From Pseudomonas lundensis (GTDB lineage Bacteria > Pseudomonadota > Gammaproteobacteria > Pseudomonadales > Pseudomonadaceae), in contig NZ_NQKI01000018.1 of NCBI RefSeq assembly GCF_002269125.1, positions 27,397 through 91,396 of the forward strand: a stretch of DNA of 64,000 nt. Reading direction: 5' to 3'. Shown here piece by piece: positions 43,380 through 54,449 of the stretch. Positions within the stretch are counted from its first letter, which is position 1. Each line of letters opens with the position of its first letter. Both the position numbers and the translations under genes were made by a program. A model generated the notes under the pieces. That model did no database searches, was not told the DNA's origin, and worked only from the letters and a program-made list of their open reading frames with translations.

Positions 43380-45283
43380 AGCGGCTCGGCCTTAACGGGT
43401 TGCAGCAACGGTAATAAAAGGACAAACGCAACACCACCGCTGGCCGGAAATTCAACATTCAAGCTGCCACCGGCGGCGGCCGCGAGGCTGGCCGACAGGG
43501 TCAGGCCAAGGCCCAGACCTTGCTCACCGGGTTTGGTGGTGAAAAACGGTTCAAACAGATGCTTGCGGGTTTCAGGGTCAATACCGGGGCCGTTGTCGCG
43601 CACTTGCAGGCGGTATTTGCCCTCGCTGGTATGGCCTTCGAGCCACACGTGTTGCGGCGCGCTCTGACCGTGCATGGCATCAAGCGCATTGCCGATCAGG
43701 TTGATCAGGATTTGTTCGAGCCGCGTCTGGTCGATTCTCAGATCGGCGTCGCTGAACTCACGGTGCACTTGCGCACCCGACGCCTCGAGCCGGCTATCGA
43801 GCAGCTGGAGGGCGGCATCGACGGCGTGAGTCAGGTTGGCGTGACCATGATCGTCGCCGCGCCGTGCAAACGAACGCAGGTTGGCCGTGATCCGGCCCAT
43901 GCGGTCCACCAGGTTGTTAATGGTGCCGAGGTTTTCAGCCGCAACCTTGAAGTCACCGCGTTCCAGAAACCGGACCGTGTTGCCCGACAGCGTGCGCAAG
44001 GCGGCCAAGGGTTGGTTGAGCTCGTGGGCGATGCTGGTGGACATTTGCCCGATGGCGGCGAGTTTGCCAGCTTGCACCAGCTCATCCTGAGCGCGGCGCA
44101 GGGTGTCTTCGGCCTGACGACGTTCGCGAATCTGCCCTTTAAGACGTTCGTTGCTGGCGCGCAGGTGCGTCGTGCGTTCAGTGATTTTGCGTTCCAGCTG
44201 ATTGTTGGCTTCTTGCAGGGCTTCCCGGGCGGCCAGTCGGGTGGCGATCACCTTGCGCCGCTCGTTCCACGCGATCAGCAGGAAGGCCAGCAGAGCAAAG
44301 CCCACAGCCACCAACATGCCCTGATTCGCGGCTTCGCGCCGCAAGTCTTGCAAGGGTGTCAGCAGGGTGATGTCCCACGGCGTGTCGTTGAGGTTGCGCG
44401 TTTGCGCCAGGTAACTGACTTGCTGATGATCGGTGATGACTTCGCTGTTGGTGGCGAAGGTGACTTTCTCCACACCTTCGGCCAACTGTTCGCGTTGTAA
44501 CGGTTGCAACTCATTAAGCGGCCACCAGTAGTACTGAAGGCTGCGCGCCAGTTTTTCTTTGGTGTCGGCCGAAAGAGGCCTGACTGACTTCAGGCGCCGG
44601 GTAGGGTCGCTGGACAAGATAATGATGCCGTTCTCATCGCTGACGTAGGCTTCAAGGCGCGCCCGCTGCCAGCGCTCTTCAAGGGCTTCAAGGCGCACTT
44701 TAATAACCGCGACACCGATGATTTTGCCTTGTTCTTCCAACCCGTGGGCCAAGTAGTAGCCGGGCTCGCCGCTGGTGCTGCCGATTCCGTAGAAGCGCCC
44801 CGGCTGGCCGCGTACAGCGTCTTGAAAGTAAGCCCGAAAGGACAGGTCTTCGCCCAGGTAGCTGTCGGCATCTCGCCAGTTGCTGGTAGCCAGCACCCGC
44901 CCGGTGGTGTCGAGGACATAGATGGCGCGGCTGCGGCTGCGGCGGTTAAGGCCTTCGAGGTATTGATTGACGGTGGTGCGGTTCTGCAAATTCGGGTCGG
45001 CCAACAGCTTCGATACGCTGGACTCAAGTTCCAACAAGCTGGGGAGGTAGGTGTATTTGCCGAGTTCACTTTCTACAGTGCGGGCGTGCAGCTCAAGCTG
45101 ACGCTCACCGTTTTCGCTGAGGGCACGAATGCCGAAATGCTCACTGACGCGATAGCCCGTGTACCCCAGGCCGATAGTCAGCAGGATAATCAGCGGCGGC
45201 AACAGCCAATGGCGGAGCAGACGAGGTTTCACGGCAAGTGAGGGCGGGGCACCGCGATAAAGTGTGGGGTCGCATTTCATCAC
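43376..45283 (-). CDS. aauS: Sensor histidine kinase AauS
   Basis: A 635-residue membrane kinase of the DctB/AauS type: TM1 (about 27-45), periplasmic double-Cache sensor domain (about 50-300), TM2 (about 310-330), coiled coil (about 340-400), then dimerisation/phosphoacceptor region with IAHELNQPLAALRTLSGN (His about 420) and an ATPase domain with NLIGNALDAM, DNGPGIDP and GLGLGLTLS motifs. It senses acidic amino acids in the periplasm and phosphorylates AauR. An ATG three bases later (45280) is equally possible as the start. Its stop overlaps the aauR ATG by four bases. Confidence 0.94.
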   Translation of the reverse strand: MMKCDPTLYRGAPPSLAVKPRLLRHWLLPPLIILLTIGLGYTGYRVSEHFGIRALSENGERQLELHARTVESELGKYTYLPSLLELESSVSKLLADPNLQNRTTVNQYLEGLNRRSRSRAIYVLDTTGRVLATSNWRDADSYLGEDLSFRAYFQDAVRGQPGRFYGIGSTSGEPGYYLAHGLEEQGKIIGVAVIKVRLEALEERWQRARLEAYVSDENGIIILSSDPTRRLKSVRPLSADTKEKLARSLQYYWWPLNELQPLQREQLAEGVEKVTFATNSEVITDHQQVSYLAQTRNLNDTPWDITLLTPLQDLRREAANQGMLVAVGFALLAFLLIAWNERRKVIATRLAAREALQEANNQLERKITERTTHLRASNERLKGQIRERRQAEDTLRRAQDELVQAGKLAAIGQMSTSIAHELNQPLAALRTLSGNTVRFLERGDFKVAAENLGTINNLVDRMGRITANLRSFARRGDDHGHANLTHAVDAALQLLDSRLEASGAQVHREFSDADLRIDQTRLEQILINLIGNALDAMHGQSAPQHVWLEGHTSEGKYRLQVRDNGPGIDPETRKHLFEPFFTTKPGEQGLGLGLTLSASLAAAAGGSLNVEFPASGGVAFVLLLPLLQPVKAEPL

Positions 45284-45328
45284 AGATGCCTTGGGTCAAC
45301 CACTGCGCAATAAAAAGGTGGCCAATGC

Positions 45329-45388
45329 TGTAACCGGGCGCAGCGCGCGCCAGCGGTTACAGGCGTGTGGCATACACCCGGCGGGTGT
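45329..45388. other. Two hairpins between aauS and aatP
   Basis: An 8-bp stem TGTAACCG/CGGTTACA (45329-45336 with 45354-45361) and a 6-bp stem ACACCC/GGGTGT (45374-45388). They lie between the aatP stop and the aauS start, so they probably end or reduce read-through of the aat operon into the kinase gene. Confidence 0.5.
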
Positions 45389-45392
45389 GGTT

Positions 45393-46127
45393 TTAGTGCT
45401 GCAGAATTTTACTGAGGAAGTCTTGCGCGCGTTGCGAGCGGGCGCTCACATCGCCAAAGAATTCTTCTTTTTCGCAGTCTTCAACGATTTTCCCCTGATC
45501 CATGAAGATGACCCGGTTGGCCACTTTGCGCGCAAAACCCATTTCATGAGTCACACACATCATGGTCATGCCTTCGTGGGCCAGTTGCACCATCACGTCG
45601 AGTACTTCGTTGACCATTTCCGGGTCGAGTGCAGAAGTGGGTTCGTCAAACAGCATGACAATCGGGTCCATCGCCAGCGCACGGGCAATCGCGACACGTT
45701 GCTGCTGACCGCCCGACAGTTGACCGGGGTGCTTGTGAGCATGAGCCGACAGGCCCACACGCTCCAGCAACTCAAGGCCTTTTTTGGTGGCTTCGGCTTT
45801 GCTGCGCCCCAGTACCTTGACCTGAGCAATGGTCAGGTTTTCGGTGATGGTCATGTGCGGGAACAGTTCAAAGTGCTGGAATACCATGCCCACGCGCGAA
45901 CGCAATTTCGGCAGGTTGGTTTTAGGGTCGGCAATCGAGATGCCGTCAACCACGATGTCGCCTTTCTGGAACGGTTCAAGGGCGTTGACGCACTTGATCA
46001 GGGTCGACTTGCCGGAGCCCGATGGCCCGCAGACCACCACCACTTCACCCTTTTTGACTTCAGTACTGCAATCGGTCAGTACCTGAAAGTCCCCGTACCA
46101 CTTGTTGATGTTCTTGATCGAAATCAT
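45393..46127 (-). CDS. aatP: Glutamate/aspartate ABC transporter ATP-binding protein
   Basis: A 244-residue cytoplasmic ATPase of the polar amino acid class. Walker [10 protein letters not shown] (about 34-42), Q-loop [14 protein letters not shown], signature LSGGQQQR (about 138) and Walker [14 protein letters not shown] are intact, followed by the H-loop H-E-M-G. It is the last gene of the aatJ-aatQ-aatM-aatP operon and overlaps aatM by four bases (ATGA). Confidence 0.96.
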   Translation of the reverse strand: MISIKNINKWYGDFQVLTDCSTEVKKGEVVVVCGPSGSGKSTLIKCVNALEPFQKGDIVVDGISIADPKTNLPKLRSRVGMVFQHFELFPHMTITENLTIAQVKVLGRSKAEATKKGLELLERVGLSAHAHKHPGQLSGGQQQRVAIARALAMDPIVMLFDEPTSALDPEMVNEVLDVMVQLAHEGMTMMCVTHEMGFARKVANRVIFMDQGKIVEDCEKEEFFGDVSARSQRAQDFLSKILQH

Positions 46128-46798
46128 ACGGCAAACCTTTTTTGCAGACGCTTGACCAGCAGCGAGGCGGAAAAGCTGATGATGAAATACACCAGACCGG
46201 CGAAGATCAGGAACTCATTGGAGCGGCCGATAATATCGCCGCTTGAGCGCGAGGCATTGAGGAAGTCCACAAGGCCTACGGTGTAAACCAGCGAGGTGTC
46301 CTGGAACAGGATGATGCTTTGTTGCAGCAGCAACGGGGTCATTTTGCGGAACGCCTGAGGCAGGATGATCAGGCGCATGGCCTGGCCGTAACTCATCCCC
46401 AGTGCTTTGGCGGCGCCCATCTGACCTTTCGGGATGGCTTGTACGCCTGCTCGCACGATTTCGCAGAAGTACGCTGCTTCGAACATGACGAACGCAACCA
46501 GGCACGACTCGAACGCGCCGATAGGGGTGTCTTCACCGGTGATCCAGCGCAGTACGAACGGTACGGCCAGGTAGAACCAGGTGATCACCAGCAGCAAGGG
46601 TATCGAGCGGAAGTAGTTAACGTAGGCGCCTGCCAGATTGGACAGCCACTTGCTTGAAGACAAGCGCATGAGGGCCAGCACGGTCCCCAGTGCTACACCA
46701 CCGATCACGCCCATCACCATGAGCTTGAGGGTCATGATCATGCCGTTCCAAAGGCCCGGCAGGGCAGGGACGATCCCGCTGAAATCAAAGAAGTCCAT
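46124..46798 (-). CDS. aatM: Glutamate/aspartate ABC transporter permease
   Basis: A 224-residue inner membrane protein with about five helices and the cytoplasmic EAA loop [22 protein letters not shown] (about 113-134) that contacts the ATPase. This is the GltK-type subunit. Start and stop overlap the neighbours: TAATG with aatQ and ATGA with aatP, so translation is coupled. Confidence 0.95.
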   Translation of the reverse strand: MDFFDFSGIVPALPGLWNGMIMTLKLMVMGVIGGVALGTVLALMRLSSSKWLSNLAGAYVNYFRSIPLLLVITWFYLAVPFVLRWITGEDTPIGAFESCLVAFVMFEAAYFCEIVRAGVQAIPKGQMGAAKALGMSYGQAMRLIILPQAFRKMTPLLLQQSIILFQDTSLVYTVGLVDFLNASRSSGDIIGRSNEFLIFAGLVYFIISFSASLLVKRLQKRFAV

Positions 46799-47544
46799 TA
46801 TTTGCCCCCCAAAGACATGAGGCCGGGTACGGCGACCTTCTTCTCGATCAGGCGCATGAGCAGCATCAGGCTCATGTTCAAGGTGAAGTAAATCAGCGTT
46901 GCCAATGTGAAGGCTTCAAACAGGTTGGCGGAAAACTCGGCCGTCTGTTTGGTTTGAGCCAGCAGTTCCATCAAACCGATCAACGAGGCCACTGACGAGT
47001 TCTTGAACACGTTGAGGAATTCGGACGTGAGTGGCGGAATGATGATCCGGTAGGCTTGAGGCAGCAGCACGTGCCAGTAAATCTGCGTCATGCTGAAGCC
47101 CATGGCGCGAGCGGCTGACTCCTGACCGCGAGGCAACGCTTCGATACCGGTGCGCACTTGTTCGCACACGCGGGCGGCGGTGAACAGGCCCAGGCACACA
47201 ACGACGCTCAGATAGGCCGAGGTGGTCGGGTTGAGGTCTTGCTTGTACCACTCTTGCAGGTCTGGTGGCAGCAGATCGGGCACCAGGAAGTACCAGATGA
47301 ACAACTGCACCAGCAGCGGTACGTTACGGAAGATTTCCACGTAAATGGTGGCTATGCCCGCGATGAAGCGGTTCGGCAGTGTGCGCATCACGCCCAGCAG
47401 CGAACCCAGCATCAAGGCAACGATCCAGGCGACGACAGCGATCGCGATGGTCCAGCCCAAGCCCGAAATAAACCAGTCGAGATAGGTCTCGCTGCCTACG
47501 CCGGTGGACTTGAAGAACACGGTCCAGTCCCAGTTGTAATTCAT
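46798..47544 (-). CDS. aatQ: Glutamate/aspartate ABC transporter permease
   Basis: A 248-residue inner membrane protein of the GltJ type, with about five helices and the EAA-like loop CEQVRTGIEALPRGQESAARAMG (about 125-147). It forms the heterodimeric channel with AatM. The N-terminus MNYNWDWTVFFKSTGVG is the usual one for GltJ. The gap of 195 bases from aatJ carries a strong 15-bp hairpin. Confidence 0.95.
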   Translation of the reverse strand: MNYNWDWTVFFKSTGVGSETYLDWFISGLGWTIAIAVVAWIVALMLGSLLGVMRTLPNRFIAGIATIYVEIFRNVPLLVQLFIWYFLVPDLLPPDLQEWYKQDLNPTTSAYLSVVVCLGLFTAARVCEQVRTGIEALPRGQESAARAMGFSMTQIYWHVLLPQAYRIIIPPLTSEFLNVFKNSSVASLIGLMELLAQTKQTAEFSANLFEAFTLATLIYFTLNMSLMLLMRLIEKKVAVPGLMSLGGK

Positions 47545-47698
47545 GCAGGGTCTCCCCTCAGAGGGTTCTAGTCACAAGCACTTGCTTCAGGGAATCCGTT
47601 CTCACCTGACACGATCGTCAGGCACACGCTCCCCGCTCGACATCCGGCGGGTCGAGTGCTCTCTAATGCAGTTAGTAGCGAGTACAGCGGGTGATCAA

Positions 47699-47732
47699 GG
47701 CGACCGGGCGCGATTATTCGCGCCCGGTCGCC
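47699..47732 (-). terminator. Strong stem-loop between aatJ and aatQ
   Basis: A 15-bp perfect GC-rich stem (47699-47713 with 47718-47732) and a TTAT/ATAA loop lie eight bases after the aatJ stop, inside the operon. No T tract follows, so it more likely protects the aatJ message or reduces read-through, giving more binding protein than permease. Confidence 0.75.
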
Positions 47733-47739
47733 ACCAGCA

Positions 47740-48657
47740 TCAGGCTTTTGGCTTGTCGTCTGCTGGCTTATCGGTAGGGTTTGCGATCAGCGCTTTCAGC
47801 TCGTCGCTCATCGGGAACTGCAGATTCAGCCCCTTGGGCGGGATTGGCTGCTGGAACCACCTGTCGTAAATCTTGTTGATTTCGCCAGACTTGTAAGTCG
47901 CAACGATGGCGTCATCCACGGCTTTTTTGAAGTCCGGGTCGCCTTTACGCATCATGCAACCGTAGATTTCGTACGATTGAGGTGTTCCGGTTACAGCCCA
48001 GTCACCTGGCTTCTTGGCCTTGGCCATTTCACCGGCGAGCAGGGCGTCGTCCATCATGAACGCGACGGCGCGGCCAGATTCCAGCATGTTGAACGCTTCA
48101 CCGTGGTCTTTTGCCGAGATCACGTTCATGCCCATCTGCTTGTCAGCGTTCATGGCCTTGAGAATGCGCTCGGACGTGGTGCCAGCGGTGGTCACGACGT
48201 TTTTGCCTTTCAGGTCAGCAAAATCTTTATATTGCGAGTCTTTTTTGGACAGCAGACGGGTGCCGATTTCGAAGATGCCGACCGAGAAGTCGACTTGCTG
48301 ACCGCGTTCGGCGTTGTTGGTGGTAGAGCCGCATTCAACGTCGACGGTGCCGTTCTGTACCAGCGGGATGCGGGTCTGGGAGGTGACCAGGTTGTACTTG
48401 ACCTTAAGCTCCGGCATGTCGAGCTGCTTTTTCAGGCCTTCAACAATGGCCAGCTGCACATCGTGGGAGTAACCCACCGGTTTGCCGGAAGCGTCTGCGA
48501 TGTAGGAGAACGGGATGGAGGAGTCACGATGGCCGAGGGTGATGGTGCCGGATTCTTTGATTTTCTTCAGCGTGCCGGTCAATTCGGCTGCAAAAACTGG
48601 AGTGCTAATCAGGGCTGCAGTAATGGCTGCGGCCAAAAGTTGCGGGACGATGCGCAT
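47740..48657 (-). CDS. aatJ: Periplasmic glutamate/aspartate-binding protein
   Basis: A 305-residue solute-binding protein of family 3 (GltI/AatJ). The signal peptide MRIVPQLLAAAITAALIS ends at PVFA (about residue 23). The mature part starts ELTGTLKKIKESGTITLGHRDSSIPFSY and ends in a Lys-rich tail PTDKPADDKPKA. The ATG at 48657 follows GAGGAA; the frame from 48729 is longer but adds an unlikely leader. It is the first gene of the operon, under a sigma-54 promoter with AauR boxes. It captures glutamate and aspartate, and perhaps the amides, for AatQMP. Confidence 0.96.
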   Translation of the reverse strand: MRIVPQLLAAAITAALISTPVFAAELTGTLKKIKESGTITLGHRDSSIPFSYIADASGKPVGYSHDVQLAIVEGLKKQLDMPELKVKYNLVTSQTRIPLVQNGTVDVECGSTTNNAERGQQVDFSVGIFEIGTRLLSKKDSQYKDFADLKGKNVVTTAGTTSERILKAMNADKQMGMNVISAKDHGEAFNMLESGRAVAFMMDDALLAGEMAKAKKPGDWAVTGTPQSYEIYGCMMRKGDPDFKKAVDDAIVATYKSGEINKIYDRWFQQPIPPKGLNLQFPMSDELKALIANPTDKPADDKPKA

Positions 48658-48767
48658 CGGTGGTTCCTCGACATTGTTTTTTTTATTGAGCCAGTTCACT
48701 GGACCCTTTATGTACTTCGAACAACTCAACAGGCTAAGGCTGTTTAAGCAGTCGGCCCTGAGTGTAG

Positions 48768-48783
48768 AGCATGAGTCGTGCCA
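48768..48783 (-). promoter_or_regulatory. Sigma-54 promoter of aatJQMP
   Basis: On the minus strand TGGCACGACTCATGCT has GG and GC separated by ten bases, the invariant -24/-12 spacing, and matches TGGCACG-N4-TTGCW with one deviation. It lies about 110 bases upstream of the aatJ ATG. Confidence 0.85.
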
Positions 48784-48860
48784 GATCGCGCTATTAAACC
48801 TAACTATATGATTTATATAGGGTTATAGATTTTTTGCGAATTGGGGAAAAGAGGCAAATG

Positions 48861-48906
48861 CCCGGAAAGCCGAACCATGACGAATCATTGCGTTCGGAAA
48901 ACCGAA
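48861..48906. promoter_or_regulatory. Two AauR-type activator boxes
   Basis: TTCGGAAAACCGAA (48893-48906) is a perfect match to the inverted repeat TTCGG-N4-CCGAA that I recall for AauR. CCCGGAAAGCCGAA (48861-48874) matches except for its first two bases. The centres are 32 bp apart, about three helical turns, and 85-120 bp upstream of the sigma-54 element, the normal place for an enhancer. Confidence 0.85.
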
Positions 48907-48923
48907 TGCCTGCGAATGTTCAG

Positions 48924-48954
48924 ACAAAAAAACGCCCACATCAAGGTGGGCGTC
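48924..48954 (-). terminator. Intrinsic terminator of glpD
   Basis: An 8-bp stem ACGCCCAC/GTGGGCGT (48932-48939 with 48946-48953), followed on the minus strand by a run of seven T. It lies just beyond the glpD stop. Confidence 0.92.
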
Positions 48955-48964
48955 AAAGGGAGAG

Positions 48965-50503
48965 TTAAGCGGCTTCTACTTTGCGGTGTTTCAAGTTCAG
49001 GCTGGCCATATAGTGCGCCAAGTGCTGCTGTTCTTCGGCGGTGGTGAACAAACCCAGCTTGGTGCGGCGCCACAGGATGTCCTGCGCGTCCAGTGCCCAT
49101 TCCTGATTGCACAGGTAATCGACTTCGCGGCTGTATAGGCCGCTACCAATGTGCTCACCCATGTCTTCCAGGCATTGCGCGCCTTCCAACAGCTTCCACG
49201 AGCGGTTGCCGTAGGTAATGGCCCAACGCTTGGCGATCGCTGCATCCAGCCAGCTGTGTTTGCTGATTAACGCTGCGCTCAGTGCCGCCGGGGTGGTCAT
49301 GTCTTCACCACCTGGCAAGGTAGCAGCTGCCGTCCAGCTGGGTTTGATCTGGGTGAAGAATGGGGTCAGTTGCGCCATCGCCGACTCAGCCAATTTGCGG
49401 TAAGTGGTCAGCTTGCCGCCAAACACCGACAACAAAGGTGCTTCGCCCGGCACGCCCGACAAAGCCAACGTATAGTCACGGGTCACGGCAGACGGGTTGT
49501 CGGACTCGTCGTTGCACAGCGGACGTACCCCGGAATAAGTACGCAGGATATCGTCGCGGCTCAACTGCTTTTTGAAGTGAGCGTTGACCACATTCAGCAG
49601 GTAATCGGTTTCTTGCTCAGTGATGCTGACCTTGGCCGGGTCGCCTGTGTATTCACGGTCTGTGGTGCCGATGATGGTGAACTGGTCCATGTACGGGATC
49701 GTAAATACGATGCGTTGGTCTTCGTTCTGCAGGATGAACGCGTTTGGCGCGTCATACAGCTTCGGCACGATCAAGTGACTGCCCTGGATCAGGCGGATGC
49801 CGTACGGCGAATCCAGCTTCAGGTCGTCCTTGATGAACTTCGCGACCCATGGGCCTGCAGCATTGACCAATGCTTTGCTGCGGATTGAGAACAGGCTGCC
49901 GTCTGCACGTTCCAGGTTCAGTTCCCACAGGCCTTTGCTACGACGGGCACCCACGCAACGGGTCTGTGTATGGACATGGGCGCCTTTTTCACGCGCAGCC
50001 ATGGCATTGAGTACGACAAGGCGAGCGTCATCAACCCAGCAATCCGAATATTCGAAGCCCTTGGTGATTTCAGCTTTTAGCGGGCTGTCGGCCCCGAATT
50101 TGAGGCTGGTGGAGCCTGCCAGTTTTTCGCGTTTACCCAAATGGTCATACAGGAACAGACCGGCGCGGATCATCCAGCCCGGACGCAGGTGCGGGCGGTG
50201 TGGCAATACAAAGCGCATCGGTTTGACGATGTGCGGCGCTTTGGCCAAAAGCACTTCACGTTCGGCCAGGGCTTCACGCACCAGACGAAACTCGTAGTGT
50301 TCCAGATAGCGCAGGCCGCCGTGGATCAGCTTGCTGCTGGCTGAAGACGTGTGGCTGGCGAGGTCATCTTTTTCGCACAGGAACACTGACAGGCCGCGGC
50401 CAGCGGCGTCTGCGGCGATGCCGACACCGTTAATTCCGCCGCCAATCACGGCAACGTCGTAAACCTCGGCAAGAGGCGTGGCAGGCAAGGTGGTGTGCGA
50501 CAT
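48965..50503 (-). CDS. glpD: Aerobic glycerol-3-phosphate dehydrogenase
   Basis: A 512-residue FAD enzyme at the inner membrane that oxidises sn-glycerol-3-phosphate to dihydroxyacetone phosphate and reduces ubiquinone. The N-terminal FAD-binding motif VIGGGINGVGIAADAAGRG is at about 17-35, and LASHTSSASSKLIHGGLRYLEHYEFRLV and GGKLTTYRKLAE are diagnostic. The ATG at 50503 follows GAGG; the longer frame from 50545 lacks one. A GlpR-type operator overlaps the promoter (50540-50565). It is downstream of glpR on the same strand. Confidence 0.97.
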   Translation of the reverse strand: MSHTTLPATPLAEVYDVAVIGGGINGVGIAADAAGRGLSVFLCEKDDLASHTSSASSKLIHGGLRYLEHYEFRLVREALAEREVLLAKAPHIVKPMRFVLPHRPHLRPGWMIRAGLFLYDHLGKREKLAGSTSLKFGADSPLKAEITKGFEYSDCWVDDARLVVLNAMAAREKGAHVHTQTRCVGARRSKGLWELNLERADGSLFSIRSKALVNAAGPWVAKFIKDDLKLDSPYGIRLIQGSHLIVPKLYDAPNAFILQNEDQRIVFTIPYMDQFTIIGTTDREYTGDPAKVSITEQETDYLLNVVNAHFKKQLSRDDILRTYSGVRPLCNDESDNPSAVTRDYTLALSGVPGEAPLLSVFGGKLTTYRKLAESAMAQLTPFFTQIKPSWTAAATLPGGEDMTTPAALSAALISKHSWLDAAIAKRWAITYGNRSWKLLEGAQCLEDMGEHIGSGLYSREVDYLCNQEWALDAQDILWRRTKLGLFTTAEEQQHLAHYMASLNLKHRKVEAA

Positions 50504-50539
50504 GAATGAGCCTCGCGTTGAATACGCATATTTGAATTC

Positions 50540-50565
50540 GAACATTAATGTTCATTTTCGAAAAT
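50540..50565 (-). promoter_or_regulatory. GlpR-type operator upstream of glpD
   Basis: GAACATTAATGTTC (50540-50553) is a perfect 14-bp palindrome, and the overlapping ATGTTCATTTTCGAAAAT (50548-50565) resembles the E. coli glp operator ATGTTCGATAACGAACAT. A further half-site TTCGAACATT occurs at about 50641-50650. Confidence 0.6.
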
Positions 50566-50734
50566 GGTAGCGGATAAACACGCGCACAGCCAGTCTACTT
50601 CGATTGAAAAAACTCATCGAAGGCGGCTTAAAGGAAAAATTTCGAACATTTACGCTTGAGATGCAGGCCACGACTGACTTTCGCGGCGCGCACAGGGCTC
50701 GGCTATTGCGAGCCCCTGATCCTGCACAGAAGGG

Positions 50735-51490
50735 TTACACCACTTCGAGGCGGATTTTGTTCTGTGCCAGTAACTGTGCCAGCTCCGGGACCGGCGGTTG
50801 GTCGGTGACCAGGCAATCAATCAGGGTGATGGGGCCCAAACGAACCATGGCGTTGCGACCAAATTTGCTGGAGTCCGCAGCCAGAATAGTCTGTCGGGCA
50901 TTGGCAATAATGGCTTGGGATACGCGTACTTCTTGATAGTCGAAATCCAACAAGCTGCCGTCAGAATCAATACCGCTGATTCCCACCAAGGCGTAGTCAA
51001 ACTTGAACTGATTAATGAAGTCGACGCTGGCCTGACCGACGATACCGCCGTCACGACGAACGTTGCCACCTGCAATCAGGACTTCAAAGTCGTCCTTTGC
51101 GCTCAGGATCGAGGCAACGTGCAAATTGTTGGTGATGATTTTCAGGTGGTTGTGGTTGAGCAGCGCGCGTGCGATGGACTCGGTAGTTGTCCCGATATTG
51201 ATAAAAATAGAGGCGTGATCAGGGATTTGAGCGGCAATGGCTTCACCGATCCGGCGTTTTTCATCGCGCATCTGGTCGGCGCGCATCGCGTACGCCGTGT
51301 TTTCAACGCTGGAATCATACGCAGCGCCACCGTGATAGCGGCGTAACAAATCGGCTTCAGCCAACTGGTTGATATCGCGACGAATGGTCTGTGGCGTGAC
51401 AACGAATAACTGCGCCATTTCCTCGATGCTGACATAGCCGCGCTCGCGAACGAGTTCGAGGATCTGCTGCTGGCGTGGAGGCAGATTCAT
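50735..51490 (-). CDS. glpR: Glycerol-3-phosphate regulon repressor GlpR (DeoR family)
   Basis: A 251-residue repressor with an N-terminal DeoR helix-turn-helix (about 6-55; [38 protein letters not shown]) and a C-terminal sugar-phosphate sensor domain ([23 protein letters not shown]). It releases the glp operators when bound to glycerol-3-phosphate. The ATG at 51490 follows AGGA. Located between glpK and glpD, as usual in Pseudomonas. Confidence 0.96.
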   Translation of the reverse strand: MNLPPRQQQILELVRERGYVSIEEMAQLFVVTPQTIRRDINQLAEADLLRRYHGGAAYDSSVENTAYAMRADQMRDEKRRIGEAIAAQIPDHASIFINIGTTTESIARALLNHNHLKIITNNLHVASILSAKDDFEVLIAGGNVRRDGGIVGQASVDFINQFKFDYALVGISGIDSDGSLLDFDYQEVRVSQAIIANARQTILAADSSKFGRNAMVRLGPITLIDCLVTDQPPVPELAQLLAQNKIRLEVV

Positions 51491-51625
51491 GGAGTTTCCT
51501 TTGGGCGGCGAAGCAAATTCGACCATGATGCCGCAGGAAAGCGCCGTCTGCTACTCGCAGGTGAGAGGAAGTCAGCAGGCAGCAGCCAGCGCGGGAAGCG
51601 CCAGCTGCTGTGTTTCGCGTGGTGC

Positions 51626-53161
<1,536 letters not shown>

Positions 53162-53218
53162 TCAGGGCGCGAGAAGAAAACGGGCAGAGTCTCGTGCGCC
53201 CCGTTTCATAAGTCGATA

Positions 53219-54070
53219 TCAGGACGCTTGGGTTTTCACCTCAGCGCTTGCTTGGGCATCCGTTGCCACAGGTTCGACGGCAGGCAGGTGGCGGGCAATC
53301 ATCCCGCGGTAAATGGCTGCGCCGAGGCAAGCACCCACGATGGGTGCAAAGATTGGAACCAGGAAATAAGGAATATCGCGTGCGCCGGTGAACGAAACTT
53401 CACCCCAGCCCGCAAAGAATGTCATCAGCTTAGGCCCGAAATCACGTGCAGGGTTCATTGCAAAGCCGGTCAATGGGCCCATCGAGCTGCCAATGACCGC
53501 AATCAGCAAGCCAATCAGCAAAGGTGCCATTGCACCGCGTGGCAGGCCATTTTTATCATCCGTCAGGGCCATGATTACGCCCATCAGGATGGCCGTAATC
53601 ACCACTTCCACGAGAAAGGCTTGCAGCGTCGACAGGGATGGATGCGGATAAGTCGAGAAAACAGAAGCCAGATCCAAGCTCTCTTTACTGCCGCGTACCA
53701 TCTGATGGGCTTGTTCGTAATCGAAGAACAGGTTGCTGTACAGCGTGTACACAAGGGCAGCGGCGCAAAACGCACCTGCGACCTGCGCGAGGATATAAAA
53801 AGGCAATTTGCGTTTTTCAAAATCGGTGAACAGGCACAACGCGATGCTGACGGCCGGGTTCAGGTGGGCACCTGAAACGCCAGCCGTGAGATAAATCGCC
53901 ATGCTCACGCCAATACCCCAGATGATGCTGATTTCCCATAAGCCAAAGCTTGCGCCCGCGACCTTGAGAGCCGCGACACAACCGGTGCCAAAGAAGATAA
54001 GAAGTGCGGTGCCGAGAAACTCGGCCATACACTGGCCTGAAAGCGTAGGGTGCTGCGATGCAGTCGTCAT
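53219..54070 (-). CDS. glpF: Glycerol uptake facilitator GlpF
   Basis: A 283-residue aquaglyceroporin with six helices and the two half-helix NPA motifs NPAVSIA (about 70) and NPARDFG (about 205). The second has Asp after Arg, the glycerol-facilitator signature (NPARD). The ATG at 54070 follows GAGG. First gene of glpF-glpK, with glpR and glpD beyond. Confidence 0.96.
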   Translation of the reverse strand: MTTASQHPTLSGQCMAEFLGTALLIFFGTGCVAALKVAGASFGLWEISIIWGIGVSMAIYLTAGVSGAHLNPAVSIALCLFTDFEKRKLPFYILAQVAGAFCAAALVYTLYSNLFFDYEQAHQMVRGSKESLDLASVFSTYPHPSLSTLQAFLVEVVITAILMGVIMALTDDKNGLPRGAMAPLLIGLLIAVIGSSMGPLTGFAMNPARDFGPKLMTFFAGWGEVSFTGARDIPYFLVPIFAPIVGACLGAAIYRGMIARHLPAVEPVATDAQASAEVKTQAS

Positions 54071-54449
54071 GTGAAACCTCATTTTTGTTGTTTTTTGACA
54101 TCGTCAGTCAGGTGGCAGTGAAACTGCACAAAAACCGGGAAATGCTTTTCCGTGTTTTTCGTGTGCTGGTAAATAGGAACATAATTTTGGCAGATATATT
54201 CAGAATCGAAAAAATATAGACAAGAAACACAACTGTCAAAGGTCGAAAGTGAACGAGCATTCACATTCTGACTTTTGCAGGATGTTTTGGTATTGGTTTT
54301 TCTGTAAGCAAAGACTACAAATCGGTAGGTCCAGATGTAACGATTCAGCCCGGATTTGAATTGGAACGCCCGTTCCAGCGCCTTTTCAGGCCTGAATTGC
54401 CCTAAAATCACCGGCGATTATGTGCCATTACCAAATGACAGGAATGCCA
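54071..54449. other. Divergent regulatory region between glpF and ybaK
   Basis: About 380 bases, AT-rich in the middle. A GTGAA...TTCAC inverted repeat (54249-54264) is listed separately. No gene-like frame is convincing. Confidence 0.5.
54249..54264 (-). promoter_or_regulatory. Possible GlpR site upstream of glpF
   Basis: GTGAACGAGCATTCAC has 5-bp arms GTGAA/TTCAC. On the minus strand it contains AATGCTCG, a good half-site, and the string GTTCACTTTCGA, which closely resembles GTTCATTTTCGA in the glpD operator. It lies about 180-195 bases upstream of glpF. Confidence 0.4.

Noticed and set aside
42054..45283. Assignment of the two-component pair as DctBD (C4-dicarboxylate)
   Set aside because: Domain layout fits both, but the adjacent aatJQMP operon with AauR-type boxes favours AauSR.
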